The notes beneath the pieces were generated by a model. That model ran no database searches, was not told the DNA's origin, and saw only the letters and a list, made by a program, of their open reading frames with translations. Made by a program: the position numbers and the translations under genes. From Igneacidithiobacillus copahuensis (lineage in GTDB: Bacteria; Pseudomonadota; Gammaproteobacteria; Acidithiobacillales; Acidithiobacillaceae), in the NCBI RefSeq assembly GCF_018854015.1, contig NZ_JAAXYO010000039.1, positions 176,286 through 240,285 on the forward strand: DNA of 64,000 nt. The letters run 5' to 3'. Position 1 is the stretch's first letter. The number at the start of each line of letters is the position of its first letter. Shown one piece after another: positions 7,439 to 16,582 of the stretch.

Positions 7439-8174
7439 AGTCTTCGAGGCCAAGGATCATCGCTGGTGGATTCTCTACGACCAAGAGGAGAGTCGTGTCA
7501 TTGATTCCAATGTCTATGTCATGGAATCCCAGGGGCAAGCCTTCCTCCTCGATCCCGGTGGTTTTGAGATTTTTCCCCAGGTTTTTGCTGCCCTTGTGGA
7601 AGCCGTCCCGCCCGCCAGTATCCAAGGCGCCTTTGTCTCGCATCAAGACCCGGACATTGCCTCCAGCCTACCACTGTGGCACGCCTGTAACCCAAAAATC
7701 CAATGGCATATTCCCGCCCTCTGGGAGGGCTTCATCCGCCACTATGGTGCCCTGGAAGCGCCGCTGCAGGACATTCCCGATGCCGGAGGCAACACCCTGA
7801 TTGGCGGACGCCGGCTCGAGTTCATCCCGGCGCATTATCTACACTCGTCTGCCAACTTTCATGTCTACGATCCGGAGGCGAAAGTGCTCTTTACCGGCGA
7901 CGTCGGAGCGGCCCTGCTGCCGCCAGGCCATAGTGCCTGGGTGGATCGCCGCGATGTTGACGGTAAATCCTTTGCCGCCCACATCGAGAAAGCGCGCTAT
8001 TTTCACCAGCGCTGGATGCCCTCCAACCGCGCCAAGGACGACTGGATCGAGCGGGTGCGCAAACTGGAAATCGACTACCTTTGCCCGCAACACGGCGCCA
8101 TCTACAGCGGCCCCCAGGTACAACGGTTTCTGGACTGGTTTGCCACCCTCCCCGTGGGCAACGGTATTGCATGA
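7425..8174 (+). CDS. ODP-type di-iron oxygen-sensor protein (flavodiiron-like, no flavodoxin domain)
   Basis: The 249-residue protein is a metallo-beta-lactamase fold of the flavodiiron class. Metal ligands are visible: H73, D75 and D77 (SHQDPDI), H140 (or H137) in AHYLHSSAN, D159 in LFTGDVG and H223 in CPQHGAIY. The flavodoxin half that makes flavodiiron enzymes reductases is absent. That matches ODP of Treponema denticola, which binds oxygen at di-iron and works with a chemoreceptor. Its place between cheA and a receptor supports a sensory role. ATG 7425 overlaps the previous gene by 14 bases. Confidence 0.78.
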   Translation: MKATKVFEAKDHRWWILYDQEESRVIDSNVYVMESQGQAFLLDPGGFEIFPQVFAALVEAVPPASIQGAFVSHQDPDIASSLPLWHACNPKIQWHIPALWEGFIRHYGALEAPLQDIPDAGGNTLIGGRRLEFIPAHYLHSSANFHVYDPEAKVLFTGDVGAALLPPGHSAWVDRRDVDGKSFAAHIEKARYFHQRWMPSNRAKDDWIERVRKLEIDYLCPQHGAIYSGPQVQRFLDWFATLPVGNGIA

Positions 8175-8251
8175 AAAGCTCCTGGGCAGAGCAAAGAGAA
8201 AAACCCATGCACGATCGCCATTTCCTTTACCGTTTTCCGAGGAGCTAAGTC

Positions 8252-9508
8252 ATGTCATTAGAGACGCCCAGTGATTCTGTTTTGCAACAGATATGGCAGA
8301 GCCTGGACCGAACGAATGCGCTGATCGTTTTCACCCCCAGCGGCATCATTCAGGATGCCAACGAAAACTTTCTGCATGCTGTAGGATATGAAAAAGCAGA
8401 GATTGTCGGACAACACCATCGAACCCTCTGTTTCCCCGCCTATGCGCAAAGTCCCGAGTACCAGCAACTTTGGCGAGATCTCGGCGAGGGAAAGCCACAA
8501 CAGGGTATATTTGAACGACGCACGAAAAGCGGAGTCCCTCTTTTTCTGGATGCAGAATATTTTCCCGTTCTGGATGCAAGCGGCAAAGTAGCGCAAGTCA
8601 TCAAGATTGCGAAAGACGTAACATTCTCCCAACGGCAAAGCAATCTGGTTGAGAAAATTGTACAAAGGATTAGCAACGATACCAAAAAAAATAGCAGTAC
8701 ATTGACCGCCACCAGCCAAGAGACACTGGCGTCCATGCGCAATGTGGAAGCATCGGTACGCGAGATTGGCGGAATTTTGCAACAGAACCAGCAGGCGACA
8801 GAGAGCTTGCAGAAGGATGTGGGCACAATCCAGGGGATTGCCCAGACTATTCGCGAGATTGCCTACCAAACCAATCTGCTGGCTTTGAATGCAGCGATTG
8901 AGGCGGCTCGGGCCGGGGAGCATGGACGAGGATTCGCTGTAGTAGCGGATGAGGTACGAAGTCTTTCCAAACGCGTGCAGGAGGCCACGGAAGATGTGCA
9001 GAAAAACATTGTTTCGATTCAGACCTCTTCGCAAGGCATTAGCGTTTCCAGTCAAAAAGCAAATCAGCAATCGCAAAATGCCCAGGCCGTGACGCAGCAC
9101 CTCTCGCAAACACTGGAAACCCTCCGGAAGATGGCCGTGTTGCTCTCCACGGAGTCTGCCATTGCAGATCACGAGCTGTTCGCTCTGCAAATGGAAGAAG
9201 ACCTGAGTCGTTCTAGTTCAGACCAGCTTGCTTCCGATGTTCCTGACGAACACCAGTGCGATTTTGGTCGATGGTATGACGGCGCCGGTCAGGAGCTGAT
9301 GGGGAATGATCCGCAGTTCCAAGCGATTGCGGCTCCCCACGCTGCTCTACATGCAGCGGCCACGGCGCTGAAAGCCGCTGCGGAACGCGGAGATCAACAA
9401 GCAATCGAGCGGCAACGGATAGCTCTGGAAGAGGCGAAGGATCAAACCATCCAGGGCCTGGAGAAAATCGCTTACGAAACGGCGAAGAAGCTTGGAGACG
9501 CAAAATGA
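8252..9508 (+). CDS. Soluble chemoreceptor with PAS and CZB domains
   Basis: The 418-residue receptor has no membrane helix. Residues about 15-130 form a PAS domain (IIQDANENFLHAVGYEKAEIVG). The middle is a standard signalling hairpin with the tip YQTNLLALNAAIEAARAGEH. The C-terminus is a chemoreceptor zinc-binding (CZB) domain with DHELF, EHQCDFGRWY and PHAALHAAA supplying His/Cys ligands. A cytoplasmic redox, oxygen or zinc sensor is expected. It lies 77 bases after the ODP gene behind a GGAG site and overlaps cheV by 4 bases. Confidence 0.9.
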   Translation: MSLETPSDSVLQQIWQSLDRTNALIVFTPSGIIQDANENFLHAVGYEKAEIVGQHHRTLCFPAYAQSPEYQQLWRDLGEGKPQQGIFERRTKSGVPLFLDAEYFPVLDASGKVAQVIKIAKDVTFSQRQSNLVEKIVQRISNDTKKNSSTLTATSQETLASMRNVEASVREIGGILQQNQQATESLQKDVGTIQGIAQTIREIAYQTNLLALNAAIEAARAGEHGRGFAVVADEVRSLSKRVQEATEDVQKNIVSIQTSSQGISVSSQKANQQSQNAQAVTQHLSQTLETLRKMAVLLSTESAIADHELFALQMEEDLSRSSSDQLASDVPDEHQCDFGRWYDGAGQELMGNDPQFQAIAAPHAALHAAATALKAAAERGDQQAIERQRIALEEAKDQTIQGLEKIAYETAKKLGDAK

Positions 9509-10464
9509 ATGCCTCGACCTTACAAAATGTAGATGAACGGACCCAACTCGCGGGTACCAACAAATTCGAACTGCTCGTTTTCCGCCTCGGAGCCGACGCT
9601 GCCCTAGGCAGTCAGGAGCTCTTCGGCATCAATGTCTTCAAGGTCCGCGAGGCCTTGGTCATGCCGAAGATTACCCCCATGCCCGGGGCTCCGGAACATG
9701 TCCTCGGGGTCGCCAACATCCGCGGGCAAATACTCCCCGTCATCGATCTGCCCAACGTGGTCGGTTGCAAGGCGAATGGGCTGAATATTCTTCTGGTCAC
9801 CGAATATGAACGCTCTGTACAAGGGTTTGCCGTGGAGGACGTCGAGGAAATCGTACGCCTCGACTGGAGCCGGGTGCTTTCTGCCGAGGGTGCAGCCGTA
9901 GGCGGGCTGGTCACCAGTCTCGCGCGACTCGACGAAGATGAGGAAAAGGCCCGACTGGCGTTAGTGCTCGACGTCGAACATATCCTGCGTCAGGTACTCC
10001 CCTCCCGCTTCAAGAGCGGCGATGAGCTCGGTCAACAGCATCACGTGGAAATCCCGGCAGGCTCGGTCATTCTGTATGCAGATGATTCCGCAGTGGCCCG
10101 CAGTCAGATCGAAAAAACTCTACGCAGCCTGGGCCTCCCCTTCATCGGTAGCAAAACCGGCAAGGAGGCCTGGGAGCGTCTGCAACAGCTGGCCAAGGAC
10201 GCGCGCGCCGAGGGCCGCGCCATCACCGACAAGGTCGCGATGGTCCTCACCGATCTGGAAATGCCAGAGATGGATGGATTCACCCTGACGCGCCGCATCA
10301 AGGAGAACGAAAATCTGCGCGCGCTACCGGTGATCATTCACTCTTCGCTGTCGGGCAGTGCCAACGAGGCCCACGCAAGGAGCGTTGATGCCGACGGCTA
10401 TGTCGCCAAGTTTCTGCCCGATGATCTGGCGCGCTCCATCGCCAATGTCATCCATCGCCGGTAA
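9505..10464 (+). CDS. cheV: Chemotaxis coupling protein CheV
   Basis: CheV joins an N-terminal CheW-like scaffold domain (GINVFKVREALVMPKITPMP, GVANIRGQILPVIDL) to a C-terminal receiver domain with an acidic pair in YADDS and phospho-site D250 (LTDLEMPEMDGF). It couples receptors to CheA with adaptation through phosphorylation. No cheW, cheR or cheB is present in the window, so CheV may be the local coupler and adaptation device. Confidence 0.9.
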   Translation: MNASTLQNVDERTQLAGTNKFELLVFRLGADAALGSQELFGINVFKVREALVMPKITPMPGAPEHVLGVANIRGQILPVIDLPNVVGCKANGLNILLVTEYERSVQGFAVEDVEEIVRLDWSRVLSAEGAAVGGLVTSLARLDEDEEKARLALVLDVEHILRQVLPSRFKSGDELGQQHHVEIPAGSVILYADDSAVARSQIEKTLRSLGLPFIGSKTGKEAWERLQQLAKDARAEGRAITDKVAMVLTDLEMPEMDGFTLTRRIKENENLRALPVIIHSSLSGSANEAHARSVDADGYVAKFLPDDLARSIANVIHRR

Positions 10465-10479
10465 CACGAGGCCAGAACC

Positions 10480-11844
10480 ATGATAAACCATCCCGACTCT
10501 CTCGCTTCCCTGCTCGATGCCTGCCTCGATGGGGATCCCGAAACTATCCGCCTGCTGCGCGAAGATGAGGAATTCCAGAGCTCGATAACGCCGATCTGCG
10601 AGCAACAGCGGCAACGACTGCAACAATATTGCCAGGTGCTCGATCAGCAGACGCTGGCTTATCAGGGAACAAACAACATTCACCTACTCGGTCTGGCGTT
10701 TCAGGAAAGCCTGCAACGCGCCGAACTGGACAGCCAGTCTCTGCTCGATCAGGCACAGGCGGTCATTCGCGCGGTCAAGGATTCTGCGGCTGCGGTAGCG
10801 GCCAACCAGGATCTCGCCGAACACACCCTGCGCGATGTGCAGCTGGGAAATGAGCGTCTCTCCGAGCTCATCGGTGAAATGGATCTCGTCGAGCAGGCGG
10901 TGAATGGCATGGGCAAAACGGTCCAGGCCTTTCTGGAGCAGACCCGGACCATCACCACCCTGGCGGTGAAGGTGCAGGAGATTGCCAAACAGACCAATCT
11001 GCTGGCGCTCAACGCAGCGATCGAGGCCGCCCGCGCTGGCGAACATGGGCGGGGTTTTGCCGTCGTGGCAGACGAAGTCAAAAAACTGGCGCAGAGCTCC
11101 TCCCGGGCCGCGAGCGACATCCGTAACGCCGCCACCAACATCAATGAGGGTGCTGCCGAAGTCGAGAATCGGGTGTCCGCCAGCATCCAGCACCTGCGTC
11201 GTGGCGGCGATTCTCTCGAGACGGTTGCCGAGGTGTTGGGCATGGCCAATCATTCCGCCCAGAAAACCCAGGAAAATATACAAAACATCATTGTCGGCAG
11301 CGCCCAGGAAATCGCCGCCGCCGAGGCTATGGGTGTGCATATGCAAACACTGGGTGGATCGATGCGCGACTTCGATGAGAGTTTCAAGGAAATTCGGGAC
11401 TGCCTCGGAAAGGTACAAAATGACCTCGAGCAGGCCGCCGAAGATGCCATGGCAGGGCACGTGCCCGTTGCCGTGCGTCTCAGTATCGCCAAGAGCGACC
11501 ATGTGCGCTGGGTGGGAAAGGTTCTCGAAGCCATCAGCACCGGTGATACCAGCCTCAGGGCAGACGAGCTCAAGGACGAACACGCCTGTCGTTTGGGCAA
11601 ATGGATGGACAATCTGAACGATGTAACGCTGACGCAGAGTACGGAGTTCGCCGCCCTACAGCAGGTACACCCACAGGTACACAAGCTGGGACTACGCCTG
11701 CTCCAATCCGTACGAGAAAACGACACCGCCGGGATTGGCAAGGGCGCGGAACAACTGAAAAGCCTAAGTCAAATGGTACAGACGCAGCTCGACAAGTTGC
11801 GCGGCAAGGTTCTGGCCGCAGTAGCGGGGATCTCTGGGGAGTAA
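10480..11844 (+). CDS. Soluble chemoreceptor with CZB domain
   Basis: The 454-residue protein has no membrane helix and no PAS domain. The N-terminal ~100 residues are helical and unassigned. The tip KQTNLLALNAAIEAARAGEH and GRGFAVVADEV are canonical. The C-terminal CZB domain shows DHVRWV, DEHACRLGKW and HPQVHKLG, the zinc/redox ligand set. It follows cheV by 15 bases and is probably the last chemotaxis gene of the transcript, with the next small gene only 6 bases on. Confidence 0.88.
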   Translation: MINHPDSLASLLDACLDGDPETIRLLREDEEFQSSITPICEQQRQRLQQYCQVLDQQTLAYQGTNNIHLLGLAFQESLQRAELDSQSLLDQAQAVIRAVKDSAAAVAANQDLAEHTLRDVQLGNERLSELIGEMDLVEQAVNGMGKTVQAFLEQTRTITTLAVKVQEIAKQTNLLALNAAIEAARAGEHGRGFAVVADEVKKLAQSSSRAASDIRNAATNINEGAAEVENRVSASIQHLRRGGDSLETVAEVLGMANHSAQKTQENIQNIIVGSAQEIAAAEAMGVHMQTLGGSMRDFDESFKEIRDCLGKVQNDLEQAAEDAMAGHVPVAVRLSIAKSDHVRWVGKVLEAISTGDTSLRADELKDEHACRLGKWMDNLNDVTLTQSTEFAALQQVHPQVHKLGLRLLQSVRENDTAGIGKGAEQLKSLSQMVQTQLDKLRGKVLAAVAGISGE

Positions 11845-11850
11845 GTTCGG

Positions 11851-12159
11851 GTGGCAAAACAAGAGCCAGAGGCAAACGAAGAGGCAGAAGTCGCCGCTGC
11901 CCCCATACCGCTTTGGCCAAAATTCCGCCTTTGGGCTATTGCCCTCGCTGCCGCCATTGCCGCCGCCAGTGGTACCTTGCTGCTTCCGCCGGCAATTTCT
12001 TTCACAGCACCATTTTGGGCTCCCTACCTTCTCGACGTCCTGCGTTTTCTGGTCCTTTGGTATGTCGCCAGCGTCGTCGTTCGCAGCCTGTTTTTCCTAG
12101 CGGAATGGCTGCTCGAAGCGCTGCTGCCTACTCGTCGATTCAGCTCGTCCAGCGACTGA
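11851..12159 (+). CDS. Small membrane protein of unknown function
   Basis: The 102-residue product has an acidic N-terminus and two hydrophobic segments (about 27-47 and 55-90). I do not recognise the family. It starts at GTG 11851, 6 bases after the receptor gene, with GGGGAG 8 bases upstream, so it is probably in the chemotaxis transcript. Confidence 0.55.
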   Translation: MAKQEPEANEEAEVAAAPIPLWPKFRLWAIALAAAIAAASGTLLLPPAISFTAPFWAPYLLDVLRFLVLWYVASVVVRSLFFLAEWLLEALLPTRRFSSSSD

Positions 12160-12177
12160 CGCGCTGCGACGGGGCGG

Positions 12178-12456
12178 TCAATGACGTGCCGTCCACCAAT
12201 CGCGCCCCAGACCAAAAATCGTGACTGCCGATGCCAGCAACAGCAGATTGGCAATCCAGCGCCAACGCACCCAGTTACAAATGGCGGCCAAATGAAGCAA
12301 AGCGTCCACGCCTGCGGTCGAGCCATGTAACGCAAGCTGCGCCTTGGCGTTGGTCTCGAATACCACCCCCAAATAGCGCATCACCATCAAAAACAAGGCA
12401 ATGGCAAAGAGACCCAGGCCCGTATAGATCCAGGAGGAACGACGGCGCCAACGCAT
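12178..12456 (-). CDS. Small membrane protein of unknown function
   Basis: The 92-residue product has a basic start (MRWRRR), a membrane helix at about 10-28 and a second near 65-83. The family is not recognised. It begins 3 bases after the stop of the phosphohexomutase gene on the same strand and is probably co-transcribed. It converges on the membrane-protein gene to its left. Confidence 0.5.
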   Translation of the reverse strand: MRWRRRSSWIYTGLGLFAIALFLMVMRYLGVVFETNAKAQLALHGSTAGVDALLHLAAICNWVRWRWIANLLLLASAVTIFGLGRDWWTARH

Positions 12457-12459
12457 CGC

Positions 12460-13908
12460 CTACACAGATTTCCAGGAATGGAGCCGCTGCATCGCCGCCG
12501 CCAGCAGCGCATCCGCACGTTCGGCCGTCGCTGCTTCCACATAGCATCGCAACTCCGGGGCATTACCCGAAGGGCGCAAATGGAGAATTTCATCGGCATC
12601 ACTCTGCACCCGAACTCCGTCCGTCAGGTCCATTGCCGTGCCGACAAAACCCAAGCCCGAGAAATCCTCATCGAAGGCCGCCAGATTGCCGCCCTCCTCC
12701 TGGTACCGGGACAGTAGTTCGCGACTTCGCTCCGTGGGGAAATTCTGCACCCGATCACTACTGGTATAGCGCTGTGGCAGCTCCTGCAGAAGGCTGGAGA
12801 GCGGCGCACCAGCTTGCGCTGCAGCGATCAGAGCGGCGAGCATGGGCAAGATGGCATCCCGAGTGGGGAGGGGTTCGAGCCTGCGGCCCACTTCCCGTAG
12901 GGTAGAGGCGAGCAGAAACCCGCCATTCGCCTCATACCCCATCACCCGAGCGCAGCCCTCTGCCAACAACTGATCCATACCGGCAATCACATAAGGCGAC
13001 CCGATGCGGGTGCGCAAAGTTCGCGGGAATTTTCCGCTACGTTCGAGTCCGGTATTGCTCGAAATGGGTGTCACCACCCCGTCGGTACCCAACAACGCCG
13101 CACAAATTTGCCCCAGCTGATCACCACGCCACCAAGCCCCAGTCTCGTCGGCCAGCATCGGCCGATCGGCATCGCCATCGGTGCTGAGTAACGCCTGCAG
13201 GCCATGCTCCGCCACCCAGCGTTCGGCCAGGATGCGATCTTCCGGACGCAGGGCCTCGGTATCCATAGGCACGAATTTCTCCGAGCGCCCCAACAGCACC
13301 GTTTCTGCACCCAGAGCCTGCAGAAGCTCCGGCAGCAGGTCCCGCGCCACTCCCGAATGCTGATACACGCCGATCCGCCAGTTGCGCAGCGGTTGCCCTA
13401 CAAAAAAATCTAGGTAGCGACGGCGGTATTGGTCAAGCCCGAATTCTTCGGCATCGGGCAACTGCGACCGTTGGCGCAGCGCCCCGGCCGGCGTGAACTT
13501 CTCTGGGTCGGGAGAAGGTAAAGCCCTCAGGATCCCAGCCTCATCGGCCTTACTGAGCTCGGCTTTTGGCCGATTGAACTTGATACCATTACGGTCGAAG
13601 GGGATATGGCTGCCAGTCACCATGAGCGACGATACCCCGGCCTGAAAACCGGCAAAGGCCAGGGCGGGCGAAGGGATACGTCCGAGATAGCGCGGCGTTC
13701 CGCCGGCTTCCAGCACTCCCTGCCAGGCCGCTTCCAGGATAGCGCTCGTGCTGGGGCGCAAATCTCCAGCCAGAAACACCTCCGCACCGGGTGCAAACTC
13801 TCCCAGCGTCTGCAAATACCCCAGAAACGCCGACACGTAACCAAGCACCACTGCGTCGGTCAGCTCCGTCACCAATCCCCGTAAACCACTTGTACCAAAT
13901 GCCGCCAT
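12460..13908 (-). CDS. Phosphomannomutase/phosphoglucomutase (alpha-D-phosphohexomutase)
   Basis: The enzyme interconverts hexose 1- and 6-phosphates for cell-surface sugars. The 482 residues begin AAFGTSGLRG, a family start. The phosphoserine loop is TGSHIPFDRNG (usually TASHNP), the metal loop is STDGDADRP, and the C-terminal phosphate-binding loop is RPSGNAPELR. Start 13908 is chosen because a GGGAGAG site precedes it and upstream residues do not match the family. Specificity for mannose or glucose cannot be decided from sequence. Confidence 0.85.
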   Translation of the reverse strand: MAAFGTSGLRGLVTELTDAVVLGYVSAFLGYLQTLGEFAPGAEVFLAGDLRPSTSAILEAAWQGVLEAGGTPRYLGRIPSPALAFAGFQAGVSSLMVTGSHIPFDRNGIKFNRPKAELSKADEAGILRALPSPDPEKFTPAGALRQRSQLPDAEEFGLDQYRRRYLDFFVGQPLRNWRIGVYQHSGVARDLLPELLQALGAETVLLGRSEKFVPMDTEALRPEDRILAERWVAEHGLQALLSTDGDADRPMLADETGAWWRGDQLGQICAALLGTDGVVTPISSNTGLERSGKFPRTLRTRIGSPYVIAGMDQLLAEGCARVMGYEANGGFLLASTLREVGRRLEPLPTRDAILPMLAALIAAAQAGAPLSSLLQELPQRYTSSDRVQNFPTERSRELLSRYQEEGGNLAAFDEDFSGLGFVGTAMDLTDGVRVQSDADEILHLRPSGNAPELRCYVEAATAERADALLAAAMQRLHSWKSV

Positions 13909-13983
13909 CGTTCTCTCCCTCGCTTCTCTGCCAAGCATATCATGCCGGGCCGATCCCGCACTCCGCCAAGCGGGTACAAGCGC

Positions 13984-14012
13984 TTGACAGCAAAGCATAC
14001 CCATCCTACATT
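13984..14012 (+). promoter_or_regulatory. Sigma-70 promoter for the metal ABC transporter
   Basis: A perfect TTGACA -35 box (13984-13989), a 17-base spacer and TACATT (14007-14012) form a standard promoter. The expected start point falls inside the palindrome at 14014-14028. Confidence 0.6.
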
Positions 14013-14013
14013 T

Positions 14014-14028
14014 CGCAACTCTGTTGCG
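14014..14028 (+). promoter_or_regulatory. Palindromic operator candidate at the ABC transporter start site
   Basis: CGCAAC-TCT-GTTGCG is a perfect 6-base inverted repeat with a 3-base centre, placed 1 base after the -10 box. A repressor bound here would block initiation. It does not look like the classical Zur, Fur or MntR boxes, so the regulator is unknown. Confidence 0.5.
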
Positions 14029-14041
14029 CTGGTACGCATGC

Positions 14042-14869
14042 ATGCCTGCCTTTTCTGTCTCGACTGATCCCGTTCTGGAAGTCTCCAACCTGTGCGTACG
14101 CCTCGGCGGCAGACAGGTGTTGCAGGACATCTCTTTTACCCTGAACAAGGGGAGCGTCTCCGCCCTGATTGGTGAGAATGGGGCGGGCAAAACCACCCTC
14201 TTGCGCAGCATCCTGGGCATTCAGCCCTGGCAGAAAGGAAGCATCCGGGTGCTGGGCAAGACCGTACGCGGACAACTTTCGCAGATTGGCTATGTTCCGC
14301 AAAAAATCGCTTTCGATCCGTACCTACCCCTGCGCACCCGAGATCTGGTGGCTCTGGGGCAAACCGGCCGTCACTGGTGGCAAGGGTCGGATACCGCGGC
14401 GGTGGCTGACGCGCTTGCCGCGGTACAAGCCGAGAGCTTTGCCGAACAACGGGTAGGGATGCTTTCCGGCGGGCAACAGCAGCGCGCCGTCATTGCCCAT
14501 GCCCTCGCCCGTCGACCGCGCCTGCTGCTCCTCGATGAGCCTCTTGCCAACCTCGATTTCGCCAGTGCCAGCCGCCTGGTGGAGCTACTGGGTGTACTGG
14601 CCCGTAAACAGGGGATCAGCGTTCTAGTTACGGCGCACGATATGAACCCATTGCTGCCCATACTCGATCATCTCGTGTATCTGGTCGGCGGCCGGGCTGC
14701 GGCGGGCAACGTGGCCGAGGTCGTGCGCAGCGATGTATTGAACCGGCTCTATGGTTACCCAGTAGAAGTATTGCAGCATCGCGGACGCCTGCTGATCCTG
14801 CCCAAAAACCCGCAGCAGGGCCTGGAAATCCCCTGCCACGTCCACGAAGATCTGGATGAACATGACTGA
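14042..14869 (+). CDS. Zn/Mn-type ABC transporter ATPase (ZnuC-like)
   Basis: The 275-residue ATPase has Walker A GENGAGKTT, signature LSGGQQQR, Walker B LLLLDEPLANLD and the switch His in TAHDMN. Similarity is to the zinc/manganese importer group. The C-terminus ends in an acidic-His tail (PCHVHEDLDEHD) that could bind metal. ATG 14042 is preferred over an earlier in-frame codon that lies inside the palindrome. It overlaps the first permease gene. Confidence 0.82.
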   Translation: MPAFSVSTDPVLEVSNLCVRLGGRQVLQDISFTLNKGSVSALIGENGAGKTTLLRSILGIQPWQKGSIRVLGKTVRGQLSQIGYVPQKIAFDPYLPLRTRDLVALGQTGRHWWQGSDTAAVADALAAVQAESFAEQRVGMLSGGQQQRAVIAHALARRPRLLLLDEPLANLDFASASRLVELLGVLARKQGISVLVTAHDMNPLLPILDHLVYLVGGRAAAGNVAEVVRSDVLNRLYGYPVEVLQHRGRLLILPKNPQQGLEIPCHVHEDLDEHD

Positions 14870-15722
14870 CCCCCTGCATCTGGCGAGCTTTCTGCACAAT
14901 TCTGCGGTGCAGACTGCCCTTTGGATCGGTGCATTGGCGGCAATCCTGAACGGCAGCATGGGGATCTTTACCGTGCTGCGGCAGCATAGCTTTGCCGGTC
15001 ACGCCCTGGGGGACGGTAGTAGTGCTGGCGGAGCGGTGGCAATCTTTCTTGGGAGTGCCGCCCTGTGGGGATTCCTCGGGATGGCCTGGTTGGCGGCTCT
15101 GGCCATGGGGGCATTAGGCCTGCGACGCGCCCGCGAACGCGATCTGGCTACCGGTGTGGTGCTCGGGGCGACGCTGGGAATTTCCGCACTCTTCCTCTAC
15201 TTGGACGTGAGCAGCACGCAAGCCAGCGGCGCCACAGTGGAGGTCATGTTTGGGTCGATCTTTGCGTTGGATCCGCAACTGCTCTGGCCAACGATTATTC
15301 TGGTGGGAGTCGCCATTGCTTTGATCGTCCTGCTCTACCGCCCACTCTTGCTGATTGCTGCCAACCCCGATCTCGGACGTGCCGCAGGATTGCCCGTACG
15401 CCGCCTGGAACTGCTCTACCTGCTACTGCTCGGTACCGCGGCGGCCCTGTCGGCCCTCTCCATTGGCGTCATCCTCGCCACCGCGCTGCTGCTCGGCCCT
15501 GCGGCAAGTGCGTTGCGTCTGACCCGTAGGCCCTGGCAGAGCTTTCTCTACGCCCAGGGAATCGCCCTCACCGCCGTGCTGGGGGGCATCTACCTCGCGT
15601 TCATGAGCTATTATTGGTCGGGTGGTGCCAGCTGGCCGGTGAGCTTTTTCGTCGTACTCCTGATTCTCCTGCTGTACCTGGCCAGCGCAGCTCTGGCCTC
15701 CCGGCGACGGGCCAAACACTGA
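14856..15722 (+). CDS. Zn/Mn-type ABC transporter permease, first subunit (ZnuB-like)
   Basis: The 288-residue protein has about eight hydrophobic segments of the ABC-3 permease family, including the start GALAAILNGSMGIFTVLRQHSFAGHAL and the late ATALLLGPAASAL segment. It overlaps both neighbours by a few bases. ATG 14862 is an alternative start. It is followed directly by a second permease of the same family, so the channel is probably a heterodimer. Confidence 0.8.
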   Translation: MNMTDPLHLASFLHNSAVQTALWIGALAAILNGSMGIFTVLRQHSFAGHALGDGSSAGGAVAIFLGSAALWGFLGMAWLAALAMGALGLRRARERDLATGVVLGATLGISALFLYLDVSSTQASGATVEVMFGSIFALDPQLLWPTIILVGVAIALIVLLYRPLLLIAANPDLGRAAGLPVRRLELLYLLLLGTAAALSALSIGVILATALLLGPAASALRLTRRPWQSFLYAQGIALTAVLGGIYLAFMSYYWSGGASWPVSFFVVLLILLLYLASAALASRRRAKH

Positions 15723-16501
15723 TGTTTTCCAGTTTTCTCCTGCACACCTGGATTGCCGCCACCCTGCTGGCCATTGCCGCCGGCAGCCTCGGCTATTTCG
15801 TCGTTCTCCGGCGCAGCGCCTTTGCCGCCCATGCCCTGCCCCTGGCCGCCTTTCCCGGTGGTGCCTTGGCCAGCCTGCTGGGTTTTGCCCCCCTCTGGGG
15901 CCTGGGCGGTTTTGCTATTATCGGCGTCCTCTTTCTGCGCATTTTTTCTCGTTTGGGACGTCGCGACGTGGCGATGGGTCTGCTGCTGAGCAGCTTTCTG
16001 GCCCTGGGGGGACTGTTTTTGAGCCTGGGCCGGGAATATGCTGCGCGGGTCTACGGCCTGCTATTTGGCGAAGTGCTGGGCATCTCCTCTGCCAGTCTCC
16101 TGCCTCTGGCCCTGCTCGTCAGCGTCGTATTGCTGCTCCTCCTCTGGCAGTTTCCCATTTTGCTTCTGGAATCCACCCAACCTGAGCTCGCGAACGCGCA
16201 CGCCATCTCCAGTGCACGTATAGAGTGGTTTTTTCTCCTTCTCCTGGCCCTGGTCAGCGCCGCCGCCGTGCCGGTGGTCGGCACCCTGCTGGTGTTTACC
16301 CTGTTGGTGAGTCCCGCCGCTGCCGCCCAACGGCTGTCTCGCCGTCCGTATCACGCCTGGGCGCTCGCCATCCTCTTTGCCGAGCTGCTGAGTTGGTCAT
16401 CCATTGCCCTGTCCTACTGGTCCAACTGGCCATTGAGTTTTTTTGTTGGTATTCAGGGGGCGGCACTTTTCCTGTTCAGTCGCATCTTTGCCAGGAACTG
16501 A
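15722..16501 (+). CDS. Zn/Mn-type ABC transporter permease, second subunit
   Basis: This 259-residue membrane protein has the same ABC-3 layout as the gene before it (GYFVVLRRSAFAAHALPLAAFPGG; LLVFTLLVSPAAAAQRL). Its ATG overlaps the preceding TGA. No periplasmic metal-binding protein (ZnuA-like) accompanies the set, so that component must be elsewhere or be dispensable. Confidence 0.78.
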   Translation: MFSSFLLHTWIAATLLAIAAGSLGYFVVLRRSAFAAHALPLAAFPGGALASLLGFAPLWGLGGFAIIGVLFLRIFSRLGRRDVAMGLLLSSFLALGGLFLSLGREYAARVYGLLFGEVLGISSASLLPLALLVSVVLLLLLWQFPILLLESTQPELANAHAISSARIEWFFLLLLALVSAAAVPVVGTLLVFTLLVSPAAAAQRLSRRPYHAWALAILFAELLSWSSIALSYWSNWPLSFFVGIQGAALFLFSRIFARN

Positions 16502-16582
16502 GCGGCTTCCCTCCTCGCTCGCGAGGTGGCATCATCTATGCCCATCGAGAGAAAGATCACGAACGCGCTATCGAGGGAAGTC

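Noticed and set aside
8175..8251. Possible FliA promoter before the PAS/CZB receptor
   Set aside because: A CAAAG box and a CACGATCG box are present but the match and spacing are poor; read-through from the cheY operon is simpler.
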